DNA of 64,000 nucleotides. It comes from CAZTJA01 sp964613745 (lineage in GTDB: Bacteria > Desulfobacterota > Desulfomonilia > Desulfomonilales > Desulfomonilaceae). The DNA lies in assembly GCA_964613745.1 (NCBI GenBank), contig CAZTJA010000008.1:1-64000 (forward strand), in the 5' to 3' direction. Shown here one piece after another: positions 8,176 through 16,613 of the stretch (positions within the stretch are counted from its first letter, which is position 1; every line of letters starts with the position of its first letter). The notes beneath the pieces are model-generated. The model worked only from the letters and a program-made list of their open reading frames with translations, was not told the origin of the DNA and searched no databases. The position numbers and the translations under genes are program-made.

Positions 8176-9387
8176 ATGAGTCAAAGCTGGGTTCCCATAA
8201 CCACAATCCTTAAGACTGCTCCGAAAATATTGGAAAGTCCTGCATATTCCAAGAACGTGGCCATGGTTCAAGTTGATAAATTCCTGAGAAATCTCTTCCC
8301 GGGAACGGAAAAAGGGACAGCCAACAAGATCCGCCAATGTTCAATTCGAATAACCGATGTCTGTAACCTGAGATGTCACACATGCGGTCAATGGGGAGAC
8401 AGTGGTTTCCTAAGATCGTGTTCACTTAAAGATCTCAAGAACAAAGAAGTGGCTCCGGAAAGATATGTTGAACTTCTCCACGACTTGAAAAAGCATGGTC
8501 ATACGCCCTCAGTGTACCTATGGGGCGGAGAACCTATGTTGTACAAGGGTTCCGTCGAAGTAATTGAATGTGCCGCAAAACTCGGCATGGCACCCAGCAT
8601 TGCAACGAATGGAACAGGTCTTTCCGAGAACGCCGAGCGATTGGTGGAAGCTCCGATGTTCCTGGTTCAGATTTCTATCGATGGTCATGATGCTGCTACA
8701 CACAATGCGAGCAGGCCTGGTTCTGTTCCGTCAATTGACAATTTTGCAACTATAAATAAGGCAATAGACACAATACGACGGCACAGGAGTGAACGGCAAC
8801 AGAAGCTGCCTCTTATTGCGGGATTAACCACAATTAACAACGTGAACTATGACAAGTTGACCAAAATCTATGATGTTTTCCGAGACAAGGTGGATATTTG
8901 CGTATTCTATTTGGCCTGGTGGATCGATGAAAAATCGGCTCACAAGCATACGGAGGATTTTCGAGAGCGATTCGGATTTGAGCCTCAAAAACATTATGGT
9001 TGGATTGGTTCTTGGAGACCACCCGACTACAAGATTCTGTCTGATCAATTGGCTCAATTGAGTAAGAAATCCCATGACATGACTGGTCCGGCCGTAATAA
9101 TCATGCCTCCGCTGGTTGATCCTAAAGATTTGGAGAGGTATTACGCCGACCACAGTTGCACGTTCGGCTTTGATCGATGCGTTTCCATCTTCAGCGCAGT
9201 TGAGATAAACTCTAATGGCGACATGTCTCCCTGCCGAGATTACCACGACTACGTAGTAGGCAATGTAAAGGAAAATACTATTACCGACTTGTGGAATTCA
9301 GAACCGTATCGCAAATTCAGAAAAAGCATTGCCGAAAAGGGATTGATGCCGGTGTGCACTCGCTGCTGCGGATTGATGGGTTACTGA
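8176..9387 (+). CDS. Radical SAM protein with SPASM-like C-terminus
   Basis: The 403-residue product has the radical SAM motif CNLRCHTC (Cys63, Cys67, Cys70) that binds the SAM-chelated 4Fe-4S cluster, and a following LWGGEP segment matching the GGEP SAM-binding motif. The C-terminal region has several more Cys (CTFGFDRC, MSPCRDYHD, and CTRCC at 394-398) together with VGNVKENTITDLWNSE, the usual form of a SPASM or twitch auxiliary-cluster domain as in peptide or cofactor maturases. An N-terminal extension of about 50 residues precedes the barrel. It is divergent from the DUF362/amidohydrolase operon. No small precursor peptide is evident beside it, so the substrate is open. Confidence 0.85.
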   Translation: MSQSWVPITTILKTAPKILESPAYSKNVAMVQVDKFLRNLFPGTEKGTANKIRQCSIRITDVCNLRCHTCGQWGDSGFLRSCSLKDLKNKEVAPERYVELLHDLKKHGHTPSVYLWGGEPMLYKGSVEVIECAAKLGMAPSIATNGTGLSENAERLVEAPMFLVQISIDGHDAATHNASRPGSVPSIDNFATINKAIDTIRRHRSERQQKLPLIAGLTTINNVNYDKLTKIYDVFRDKVDICVFYLAWWIDEKSAHKHTEDFRERFGFEPQKHYGWIGSWRPPDYKILSDQLAQLSKKSHDMTGPAVIIMPPLVDPKDLERYYADHSCTFGFDRCVSIFSAVEINSNGDMSPCRDYHDYVVGNVKENTITDLWNSEPYRKFRKSIAEKGLMPVCTRCCGLMGY

Positions 9388-9403
9388 AAACTTTTTGGTG
9401 AGA

Positions 9404-10993
9404 TCAGACGGAGACTCCCGGGTGATCATCATAATAGTAAAAATTTTGATGATCACGGGATTCATTTAATGGCAGCCATATCGTGAAGACGGTTCCTTCC
9501 TCATCACTCTTGACTGAAATAGACCCTCGATGATCTTCAACTATCTTCTTCGAGACGGTCAGCCCTAAACCCGTTCCATGTTGCTTCGTAGTAAAAAAAG
9601 GGTTGAAAACATTCTGCAAAGCTTCAGGTGGAATAGTAGGTCCGGCATTACGTATTTTCATTTCAAAAAAACCCGGTGAGGCCAATTCCCCCGTTTTGAG
9701 GGCCTTCTCACTCGGGATTGAAACGCCGGTCTCGATGTCTATAATGCCCCCCAAAGGTGACGCTTCAATGGCATTCGAAAGCAGGTTTAAAATAAGTTGT
9801 TGAAAACGTCCGGGATCCACCGGTATGTCACTGATTTCAGCGCCTAAATTGACTTTAAGTCGAATGTGCTTTTCTTTTATGCGATTTTCAGTCACGGCGA
9901 GAATATACTCGATCAACTCATTGGGATTGATCTTTTGTAATTTCAGATTGTCCCGCTTGGTAAAGTCGATTAGTCGATCCAGAATTTTCTCAAGTCTTTG
10001 TATTTCCGAAACTATTATACTTGTATATTGCCTTTGGCGGTCTAAATCGGGAACTTCCCCGGATTCAAACTGCCTGGCCATCCGCCGTGCGAATCCACCG
10101 ACTATTGCTAATGGTTGTCTAAGTTCGTGCGCCACTTCGGCTGTGTGCTCTTCAATTGCTTTGCATTTTCCCGACTGAACAATATGCTCATAGAGTTCAT
10201 CAATTATTCTGATCTTTTCAACAAGAGCCTGCTTTGACGCCCGCAGCTCTTCTTCCAGTTTTCTCCGTACCGTACGGTCTCTCATCACACCGTCATATCC
10301 GGAAACCGTACCGTTTCCAAAGGAAGCCTTACAACGTATTCGGGCGAATTTATCAACTCCTTTGGCATCCGTTATGGCAAGTTCCTCATCCCAGATTTCA
10401 TCATCCTTGAGAGTCCACATCGAATCCAGTTTTGCCTTATCTTCTTTGACGATGAAATCCCCTAGTTTTTTCTCCAGTATCTCCGCTACGGGTTGGCCGA
10501 GAAATTTTTCGGCTTGAATATTAACGAAAGTAAAAAGGCCGGACGAATCGAGCGAAAATATTATATCAGGAACCTGTTCAACCAGATTCCTGTACAAACG
10601 TTCGGAATCTTTCACCCATTCCTGGGTTTTTTTATGTTGCGTTATATCGATGGTCAACTCACTTGCCCCAATTACATTTCCGGCCTCATCTCTAATCGGA
10701 GTGGCCGTATGCTCCAACCAAATTTCGTTACCTTCTTTATCATAACGCATCCGCTCGGAAACGGCACGTTCCGCTCCATTAAAGACCTGCTTAACCGGGC
10801 AGTCTTTACAAACACCTTTGCTGCCGGACATGAATTCATGGCAACTCGTACCAACAGGATTACCGAATTTTTCTATGAGTTGCTCATTGGCAAAAATCAC
10901 TGTAAATGATCGATCAATCTCCCAGAACATGTGACCGGCAGAATTCAGTAACTTACCAAAGAGCTCTCTTAAAGACGAGTTTGACAAATCCAA
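9404..10993 (-). CDS. Soluble PAS-domain sensor histidine kinase
   Basis: The 529-residue protein has two PAS domains (about residues 10-125 and 130-245), a helical linker, a HisKA domain with the phosphoacceptor in AEVAHELRQPLAIVGGF, and a HATPase domain with N-box LILNLLSNAIEAS and G2 box TGLGLTVSKK. The G1 box reads IRNAGP rather than DNGxG, a variant common in this kinase type. No membrane segment is visible, so it senses a cytoplasmic signal. The first PAS has a Cys pattern (CHEFMSGSKGVCKDCPV) recurrent in deltaproteobacterial PAS domains and perhaps metal- or redox-responsive. No response regulator lies next to it. The last codons coincide with a perfect inverted repeat at 9422-9456. 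Confidence 0.88.
   Translation of the reverse strand: MDLSNSSLRELFGKLLNSAGHMFWEIDRSFTVIFANEQLIEKFGNPVGTSCHEFMSGSKGVCKDCPVKQVFNGAERAVSERMRYDKEGNEIWLEHTATPIRDEAGNVIGASELTIDITQHKKTQEWVKDSERLYRNLVEQVPDIIFSLDSSGLFTFVNIQAEKFLGQPVAEILEKKLGDFIVKEDKAKLDSMWTLKDDEIWDEELAITDAKGVDKFARIRCKASFGNGTVSGYDGVMRDRTVRRKLEEELRASKQALVEKIRIIDELYEHIVQSGKCKAIEEHTAEVAHELRQPLAIVGGFARRMARQFESGEVPDLDRQRQYTSIIVSEIQRLEKILDRLIDFTKRDNLKLQKINPNELIEYILAVTENRIKEKHIRLKVNLGAEISDIPVDPGRFQQLILNLLSNAIEASPLGGIIDIETGVSIPSEKALKTGELASPGFFEMKIRNAGPTIPPEALQNVFNPFFTTKQHGTGLGLTVSKKIVEDHRGSISVKSDEEGTVFTIWLPLNESRDHQNFYYYDDHPGVSV
9422..9456. repeat. Perfect 10-bp inverted repeat in the 3' end of the kinase gene
   Basis: GTGATCATCA at 9422-9431 and TGATGATCAC at 9447-9456 are exact reverse complements around a 15-base A/T-rich loop. 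They lie inside the last codons of the kinase gene and 34 bp past the end of the convergent radical SAM gene. It could be a terminator for the radical SAM transcript, but no T-run follows the stem. Confidence 0.45.
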
Positions 10994-11130
10994 CTCCGGA
11001 TTATGAATCAGCAGTTAACCAATTATTATCACGATTTGAAGAGTTGTCCAGCGGATTGTTTGCGTCGGGTTAGAAGCCGGCCGGAGCAGTCAACCAACTA
11101 AGGGCATCCCGGGCTATTGAGTTTAGCGGG

Positions 11131-11994
11131 TTATGACCGCGGGTTTTTCGAGACCAACTTGGTTATTCTCGGGTCTTCGCTCAAACTGAAAAACAAGCTC
11201 TTCTCGTCTTCGAGATCTTTCCTTAAGCGTTCCTGAAACTTGCTATTGCTTCTGATCGCCTTTTCCAGGTACGTAACCGTCTTGTCTTCCTCATTCAGAG
11301 ATGCATAGCAATAAGCCATAAGGTAATAACCTAAACCTTTGTCCTCGGCAGGTTCGAATTTTTCAAGATTGATTTCGGAGCTCTCCAGCGACGAGAGTAC
11401 TTTACGAGCACGTTCATAATCACCCAATACGGCAAAGGTTCTGGCTATCAAAACCAAGTACAACGGATGTGCTTCGAACTCCGAAGCCGCCTCTTTATAA
11501 TAGCCAAGTGCAACCTGGTGTTTATCTGCTGAAAAATAGAGATTACCTATATTTGCAAGGACCTTGGCTTTTTCTTCAGGTGTTTCGGCGAATTCAAGGG
11601 CACGTTCAAAATTTTTCATCGCATTCGATTGATCGCCCGTGTTCTTATAACATACGGCTAGAGCATTGAACCCGAAAGACTGCTCTGGTTCTTCTTCGAT
11701 GTGTTGCGTAAATACTTTGATTGCTTCATCGTAGTCCCGGTCTTTGGCCAGCCTCATTCCTTTTGCTTTTAAAGTCTCCTGTTGCACTACATTACTTCCA
11801 TCGAACACAGTGTCGAATCCGAACGGCACTCCTTTCTTGACGGTCTTTTGGGCACACCCCATGAGAACAAACGAAATCTGCAGCAGCAAAAAGCAACTCA
11901 GGATGGAAAGTGCAGAGATTTGACGATGTCCAAAACTTCCGTGCGGCGTTGTTTGCATTCGGTTTAGTAGATCAAAAGATGATTCCGGGGACAA
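11131..11994 (-). CDS. TPR-repeat lipoprotein
   Basis: The 287-residue product has an N-terminal hydrophobic segment ending in a lipobox, FVLMGC (Cys47), so it should be a lipoprotein on the periplasmic side. It then has at least three tetratricopeptide-like repeats, for example AIKVFTQHIEEEPEQSFGFNALAVCYKN and GNLYFSADKHQVALGYYKEA. Such proteins are scaffolds; in myxobacteria TPR lipoproteins such as Tgl support pilus secretin assembly, but that link is only a guess here. The pre-lipobox part is long (46 residues), so a downstream ATG at 11958 may be the real start. It is divergent from the DUF4388 signalling gene. Confidence 0.75.
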   Translation of the reverse strand: MSPESSFDLLNRMQTTPHGSFGHRQISALSILSCFLLLQISFVLMGCAQKTVKKGVPFGFDTVFDGSNVVQQETLKAKGMRLAKDRDYDEAIKVFTQHIEEEPEQSFGFNALAVCYKNTGDQSNAMKNFERALEFAETPEEKAKVLANIGNLYFSADKHQVALGYYKEAASEFEAHPLYLVLIARTFAVLGDYERARKVLSSLESSEINLEKFEPAEDKGLGYYLMAYCYASLNEEDKTVTYLEKAIRSNSKFQERLRKDLEDEKSLFFSLSEDPRITKLVSKNPRS

Positions 11995-12131
11995 ATTACT
12001 TAATTAAATGAGGTAGAATAGAGTCGCCACCATTCGGGCACGCACAGGATACCTTTTTTCCCGGAAATCACAAGCCGTCACCACCGAATCCTAGGGCATA
12101 GGTCGATGGGTATTGTAACCGCTTTACATGG

Positions 12132-12158
12132 TTGACAATTGGGTGCATGGGCTATAGA
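12132..12158 (+). promoter_or_regulatory. Possible promoter upstream of the DUF4388 gene
   Basis: TTGACA at 12132-12137 is a perfect -35 hexamer, with TATAGA at 12153-12158 after a short 15-base spacer. It is 42 bp before the start codon at 12200. The short spacer makes the assignment uncertain. Confidence 0.4.
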
Positions 12159-12199
12159 ACTTCGTTATTGAAATTATTAGCGAATCAAAACGAGTACCA

Positions 12200-14953
12200 A
12201 TGTCTGAGGGTAGTAAAAAAGTTGTAACCGTAGGATCGCGATTAGCTTCCTACATAGGATCAAAAGCCGGCCGCGACAAGAAGCTGCAAGCTGCGGCTAT
12301 GCAGGCCGAGTTTACCCTCAAAGACACGCTTATCATCTTGTGTTATTTGAGCAAGGATCCGGATCCTGAGATTTCAAGCCATGCCCGGAAAAATCTAATC
12401 CCAGCCGCTCGAAGTTGGTACTCAAGACCCGACCGTCCTGATCTTCCGGAACCGATACATGAGATAGTAATGAAGGTTATCGAGAAAATCGGACCGGGAG
12501 AAAAGACCAATTCTCAATTTGACGACGAATTTGTTCAGGGAAACATCGGTTTGCTTGGTTTAGGGGAGATGATTCAAGCAATAGATCATAATAACCGAAC
12601 CGTTACTATAACCCTCACCAACAATGGCAACACGGCAAAAGTGTTTAGCGAAACCGGCAAAATCGTTGGAGCGGTATGTGGAGATGACGACGGAATGCCC
12701 GCTTTGTATAAAGCTTTCGCTTGGGGGGACGCCTCATTCACATATTACCATTCACCTCCTGGGGCATTTGAAAACAGAATAAAAGTCAACACGCTTAATC
12801 TTGTAATTGATGCGCTTGAACATGCGCCCGATGAAGATCCTTTCAACTCGGAATTGAGCAAAGATTGGTCGGTTCATGGAAATCTCAAGGTCATGAATAT
12901 ATTTGAACTGGCCGAAATCTTTGAAATGAACTCCAAACAAACCGTCTGTCTTTTGCAAACAGATGAAGATACAGGGCATCTTTATTTCAAAGATGGACGA
13001 ATTGTAAATGCTTCGCTCAAGGAAATGACCGGAATGGATGCCGCTTGCCATTTACTGGCATGGCCGAATGCCAAGTTTACCATCAAAAGGGGTGGTGAAC
13101 AGATTCCAGAGGTCATTCATGTCGGCATGCAAAATCTGATCATTGAAGCTATGCGTCTGCTCGATGAAGGCGTCACCGTTACCGAACGAATTGCTACGGA
13201 ATTGGCACTAATCAATGAACTTTTTGAAGGTCAGGATATTTTCTCTCTCCCGGTGCTCGAGAAAGTCCGTTTGGTTTTCAGCGACGACCAACATGCCCGT
13301 GAGTCTCTTGAAACGGATCGCAATCCTCTGGTCAAGAAGGCGATTAAAGTTAAAATTTCCAAAACGGTTCACAAGTATTTGAGTCCGTTGACGGAACATG
13401 AAACGAGAATACAAGCTGCCAAGGGTTTGGTTCCCCTTTCAACGAGCGAGAAATTGGTTCTGCTCAGTTACCTCTCTCATGACGATTCGACCGAAATCCG
13501 TGAATTGGCCAAATCGACACTTGAAAAACTTGATGTGACCACCTTAAGAAAGGGTTTTGGTGCCGATCTTCATCCGTCCGTCATGGACTTCCTAATTAGG
13601 GAAACGATCAAAGACGAATCCCTCATCAAGGTTGCCTCGGCTTCCGAGTCCATTCTGGAAGACACGGCTCTTTTTATACTGGAAACGTGGCAATCCGAGG
13701 AAATTCAAAGTGCGATATTGGAAAACAGAAAACTGATCGAGAGAAGCTCGGCCGTTTCGGAGAAATTAGCTCAAATTTCTAAAAATCCTGAACTTATCAG
13801 AAAGATTAACAGCATCGAAGATGCAATGTTGCAAGGCCAAACAGAAGTGAAAATCGAAGGTCCCTTGAACTTTTTCGGATTGGGAGGCCTTATTAGAGGA
13901 GCCCGGCAAGGTATGCGGTCAGGAACGGTGGTCGTTGAAACCCCGGGTAAGACCGGAAGAGTTTATTTTAAGAACGGCCGGGTCTCTGGATCCGTTTGGG
14001 GTGATGAGATCGGAGTAAAAGCTTTGGAAGGCATAGTCCGATCCGAATCCCCGCAGTTCCGATATGTACTGCGAACGTTTTTCCATGAAGATAATATCGA
14101 AGGTAGTGCTGCCGACGACATACTTGAAAGCGCCGATGCTCAACCGAAAGCTTTGCCTGCCGATACTTCGGGCGTGCGATTTATAACGGGCAGTCTTAAG
14201 GCAATAGATCTCTTCGAACTCTTGAGCGGGCTTGAGGGAACGCACGTTCCCATAAGCATCACGGTCGTCGCCGAAGAAGGAACAGGGCAGGTTTTTAGAG
14301 ACAGGAGCAGAATATTGCATGCCCATGTGGACGGGAAAGAAGGTCCCTACAATGCTATGGCTGCAATGGTGTCCTGGACGGGAATTCGCTTCATTCTCAG
14401 GCATGCCGACTATGACTTCCCGGTCACTGTAGATAAACCTTTAGTCGAGTTTTTCACCGAATCCCTGAAGTTAATCCCTGAAGAAATGGGGAGACAGGCA
14501 AAGCCGGGCGAATTGCCTGAATGGGAGCTTTCCGAAGCCGAATACGAGAGCCTTTATTTTCAAATTGCGCAAATGGGCGTAGCGGAAAAAATAAAATTAG
14601 CTCTCATGGGAAATAAGGAAGCCCGAAATATTCTGGTGAGGGACTCCAACAAGCTTGTGGCCGTAGCCGTAGTGAAATCTCCCAAAATAATGGAATCCGA
14701 AATTGAAGCAATCACCAGGTCTCGTCATGTTTGTGATGAAGTCCTTCGCCACATAGCCGCAACAAAGGAGTGGATGAGATCATATAATATTAAGCTCAAC
14801 TTGGCGGGGAACTCTAAAACTCCTCTGCCCATTGCAATGCGACTTTTACCTCAATTGATGGAACACGATTTAAGGCGGCTTGCAAAGAGCAAAAATGTTT
14901 CGGCCATACTGGCAACTCAGGCCAGGCGCTTAGTTGACACCAAAAGAGGTTGA
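12200..14953 (+). CDS. Large multi-domain DUF4388 signalling protein
   Basis: The 917-residue cytoplasmic protein contains four copies of the DUF4388 (PATAN-like) domain, near residues 112-188, 224-300, 549-632 and 661-740. Each runs from a G-x-L/I start through a hydrophobic helix to a tract like GRVYFKNGRVSGSVWGDEIGVKAL. Between and after them are all-helical segments resembling HEAT-type repeats, such as STSEKLVLLSYLSHDDSTEIRELAKSTL and its N-terminal counterpart. DUF4388 is known mainly from delta- and cyanobacterial response regulators and proteins next to MglA/Roadblock genes and is thought to be a protein-interaction adaptor. It starts the 12.2-18.0 kb block with Roadblock and MglA genes, so a scaffold role for the GTPase is a reasonable inference. 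The ATG has no strong ribosome site. Confidence 0.8.
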   Translation: MSEGSKKVVTVGSRLASYIGSKAGRDKKLQAAAMQAEFTLKDTLIILCYLSKDPDPEISSHARKNLIPAARSWYSRPDRPDLPEPIHEIVMKVIEKIGPGEKTNSQFDDEFVQGNIGLLGLGEMIQAIDHNNRTVTITLTNNGNTAKVFSETGKIVGAVCGDDDGMPALYKAFAWGDASFTYYHSPPGAFENRIKVNTLNLVIDALEHAPDEDPFNSELSKDWSVHGNLKVMNIFELAEIFEMNSKQTVCLLQTDEDTGHLYFKDGRIVNASLKEMTGMDAACHLLAWPNAKFTIKRGGEQIPEVIHVGMQNLIIEAMRLLDEGVTVTERIATELALINELFEGQDIFSLPVLEKVRLVFSDDQHARESLETDRNPLVKKAIKVKISKTVHKYLSPLTEHETRIQAAKGLVPLSTSEKLVLLSYLSHDDSTEIRELAKSTLEKLDVTTLRKGFGADLHPSVMDFLIRETIKDESLIKVASASESILEDTALFILETWQSEEIQSAILENRKLIERSSAVSEKLAQISKNPELIRKINSIEDAMLQGQTEVKIEGPLNFFGLGGLIRGARQGMRSGTVVVETPGKTGRVYFKNGRVSGSVWGDEIGVKALEGIVRSESPQFRYVLRTFFHEDNIEGSAADDILESADAQPKALPADTSGVRFITGSLKAIDLFELLSGLEGTHVPISITVVAEEGTGQVFRDRSRILHAHVDGKEGPYNAMAAMVSWTGIRFILRHADYDFPVTVDKPLVEFFTESLKLIPEEMGRQAKPGELPEWELSEAEYESLYFQIAQMGVAEKIKLALMGNKEARNILVRDSNKLVAVAVVKSPKIMESEIEAITRSRHVCDEVLRHIAATKEWMRSYNIKLNLAGNSKTPLPIAMRLLPQLMEHDLRRLAKSKNVSAILATQARRLVDTKRG

Positions 14954-15077
14954 TGAAAGTAATTTTGGCATAGTTAAATGAATCCGATTGACAATCATTA
15001 AATTGCTGCAAATCAAAATAATTGTATGTTACAGTCTTTACTATTGATAAGATGCGTGACGGCCGTTCACAACGGAG

Positions 15078-15118
15078 CTGATCGTCATGTGATCAGGACG
15101 GCTCGAAGCTGCTTCGAG
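15078..15118 (+). other. Two adjacent hairpins in the leader before the Roadblock gene
   Basis: CTGATC (15078-15083) pairs with GATCAG (15091-15096), and CTCGAAG (15102-15108) pairs with CTTCGAG (15112-15118) around a 3-base loop. Both are perfect and lie 33-70 bp before the start at 15151. No T-run follows, so they are not a classic terminator. They may modulate mRNA stability or translation between the DUF4388 and Roadblock cistrons. I could not match a riboswitch class. Confidence 0.4.
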
Positions 15119-15150
15119 ATAATTCAGCTTAATATTTAGGATCTCGGCTC

Positions 15151-15987
15151 ATGACATCGCAAGAAATCAGTTTCAAAGATATTTTTCAAGGTTCCGAGAA
15201 AATTGAACTTTTCGGAAAGCTGCCGTCCTTCATCTGGGGCTTTTCGGACGCTGCTCGAAAATTCATGGCCGATTTTGCAGAAAACCGGGGTAACAGTGAC
15301 AAATCCCTTGCGGATGCAAAAAAGTTATTATCTATGTTGGATGCAATCGCAGGCCACATAGAGAATACGGAACTCCAGGCAAGGATTACCGAGACAAACT
15401 TGTTGCTGGATAATTTGCAGTCCGGCAAAGTGACGAATTTAGATTTCAATCAATCGTTCACCACAAATGTCGAACAGCTTGAAAAGCTTGCAGGGGGAAA
15501 CAGGGAATCTTTTGCCCCGGACATCCTCGAAAAGATGCTTTCGGACAGGGAGATGGAGAAAGCTGATCGAGTAAAGACCGGTCGAAGCGCAGACATTGTA
15601 ATTAGTAGAGAAGTATTGGAAGACATTCACCAATATCTTGCAAGTGAGATACTCACCGAAGGGATTTCTGCTGTTCTTGTGATTGATAACGCAGGAACCC
15701 TCATAATTAATATCGGCAACCGATTGGATTTAGATGTCATAGGATTATCCGCCGTAGCAGCGGCAAACTTCGCCGCCACCGAGCAGATAGCCCGCATAAT
15801 AGGCGAACGTGATTTTGTGTTGCTTTTCTATAAAGGACATTCTGAATCGTTTCATTTCTGTAGAGTCGGTCCCGACTATATTATTGTAACTATTTTCAGC
15901 AATAATCTTTCATTAGGTTTACTGAGACTCAAAATAGGGGAAGTTACCAAAATCTTGGAACAAAAACTTCCAAAACGGCAGGGTTGA
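15151..15987 (+). CDS. Roadblock/LC7-domain protein with N-terminal helical extension
   Basis: In the 278-residue product, residues from about 155 to 275 show the Roadblock/LC7 pattern: GISAVLVIDNAGTLIINIGN, a helix (VIGLSAVAAANFAATEQIARIIGE), then FVLLFYKGHSESFHFCRVG and a last strand/helix LSLGLLRLKIGEVTKILEQ. In bacteria these domains act as dimeric regulators or GTPase-activating partners of MglA-type GTPases (MglB). MglB is only about 160 residues; here an extra 150-residue helical part precedes it and may recruit another partner. The stop is 2 bp before the MglA-type gene's ATG, which argues for a functional pair. Confidence 0.85.
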   Translation: MTSQEISFKDIFQGSEKIELFGKLPSFIWGFSDAARKFMADFAENRGNSDKSLADAKKLLSMLDAIAGHIENTELQARITETNLLLDNLQSGKVTNLDFNQSFTTNVEQLEKLAGGNRESFAPDILEKMLSDREMEKADRVKTGRSADIVISREVLEDIHQYLASEILTEGISAVLVIDNAGTLIINIGNRLDLDVIGLSAVAAANFAATEQIARIIGERDFVLLFYKGHSESFHFCRVGPDYIIVTIFSNNLSLGLLRLKIGEVTKILEQKLPKRQG

Positions 15988-15989
15988 TT

Positions 15990-16604
15990 ATGGCATTCAT
16001 AAACAAGAGTGCGAAGGAAATCCAAGTCAAGATCGTCTACTACGGTCCGGGGAGATGCGGAAAAACAACGAATCTCTTGTATATTAACCAGAAAATGAAT
16101 GCCCAATTTATGGGAAAAATGATTTCCATAGATACCCGGGGTGACAAGACGCTTTTTTTCGATTTTCTTCCATTGTCCTTGGGAAAAATACGTGGGTTTA
16201 ATATTCGGGTGCAGCTCTATACGGTTCCAGGTCAGGTCCTGTACAACGAAAGCCGAAAAATGGTTCTCAAGGGAGTGGACGGCGTAGTCTTCGTAGCGGA
16301 TTCCATGGAAGTGCAACAAGCGGCCAACAAGGAAAGTCTTCAAAACCTCAGAGAGAACCTCGCCGACGACAATCTCGATCTGGATGAGTTGCCGCTGGTC
16401 TTACAACTGAACAAACGCGATCTGGAAGGAAGCGTGATTCCCATTCTTGATCCTTCCACCATGGAGAAAGACTTGAATTCCATGTTGAAAAATCCGGCTC
16501 CAGTAATGCCGGCTAGCGCACTTCAGGGACCCGGAGTATTCGATACTTTGAGAGAAGTTAGCAAAATAACGATTAAATCAGTACATCATAAACTGAGAGC
16601 CTAA
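15990..16604 (+). CDS. mglA: MglA-type small GTPase
   Basis: The 204-residue protein matches MglA of Myxococcus over its whole length: P-loop GPGRCGKTT at residues 19-27, the TLFFDFLPLSLG segment of switch I, LYTVPGQ with Thr78 where Ras has Asp, GVDGVVFVADS, and NKRD at 141-144 for guanine specificity. MglA-type GTPases are cytoplasmic polarity switches that place motility machinery, including type IV pili, at a cell pole. An in-frame TTG at 15984 exists, but ATG at 15990 fits the family start (MAFINKSAKEI versus MSFINYSSREI). The partner Roadblock gene ends 2 bp upstream. Motility itself is inference. Confidence 0.92.
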   Translation: MAFINKSAKEIQVKIVYYGPGRCGKTTNLLYINQKMNAQFMGKMISIDTRGDKTLFFDFLPLSLGKIRGFNIRVQLYTVPGQVLYNESRKMVLKGVDGVVFVADSMEVQQAANKESLQNLRENLADDNLDLDELPLVLQLNKRDLEGSVIPILDPSTMEKDLNSMLKNPAPVMPASALQGPGVFDTLREVSKITIKSVHHKLRA

Positions 16605-16613
16605 TTATCTCGA

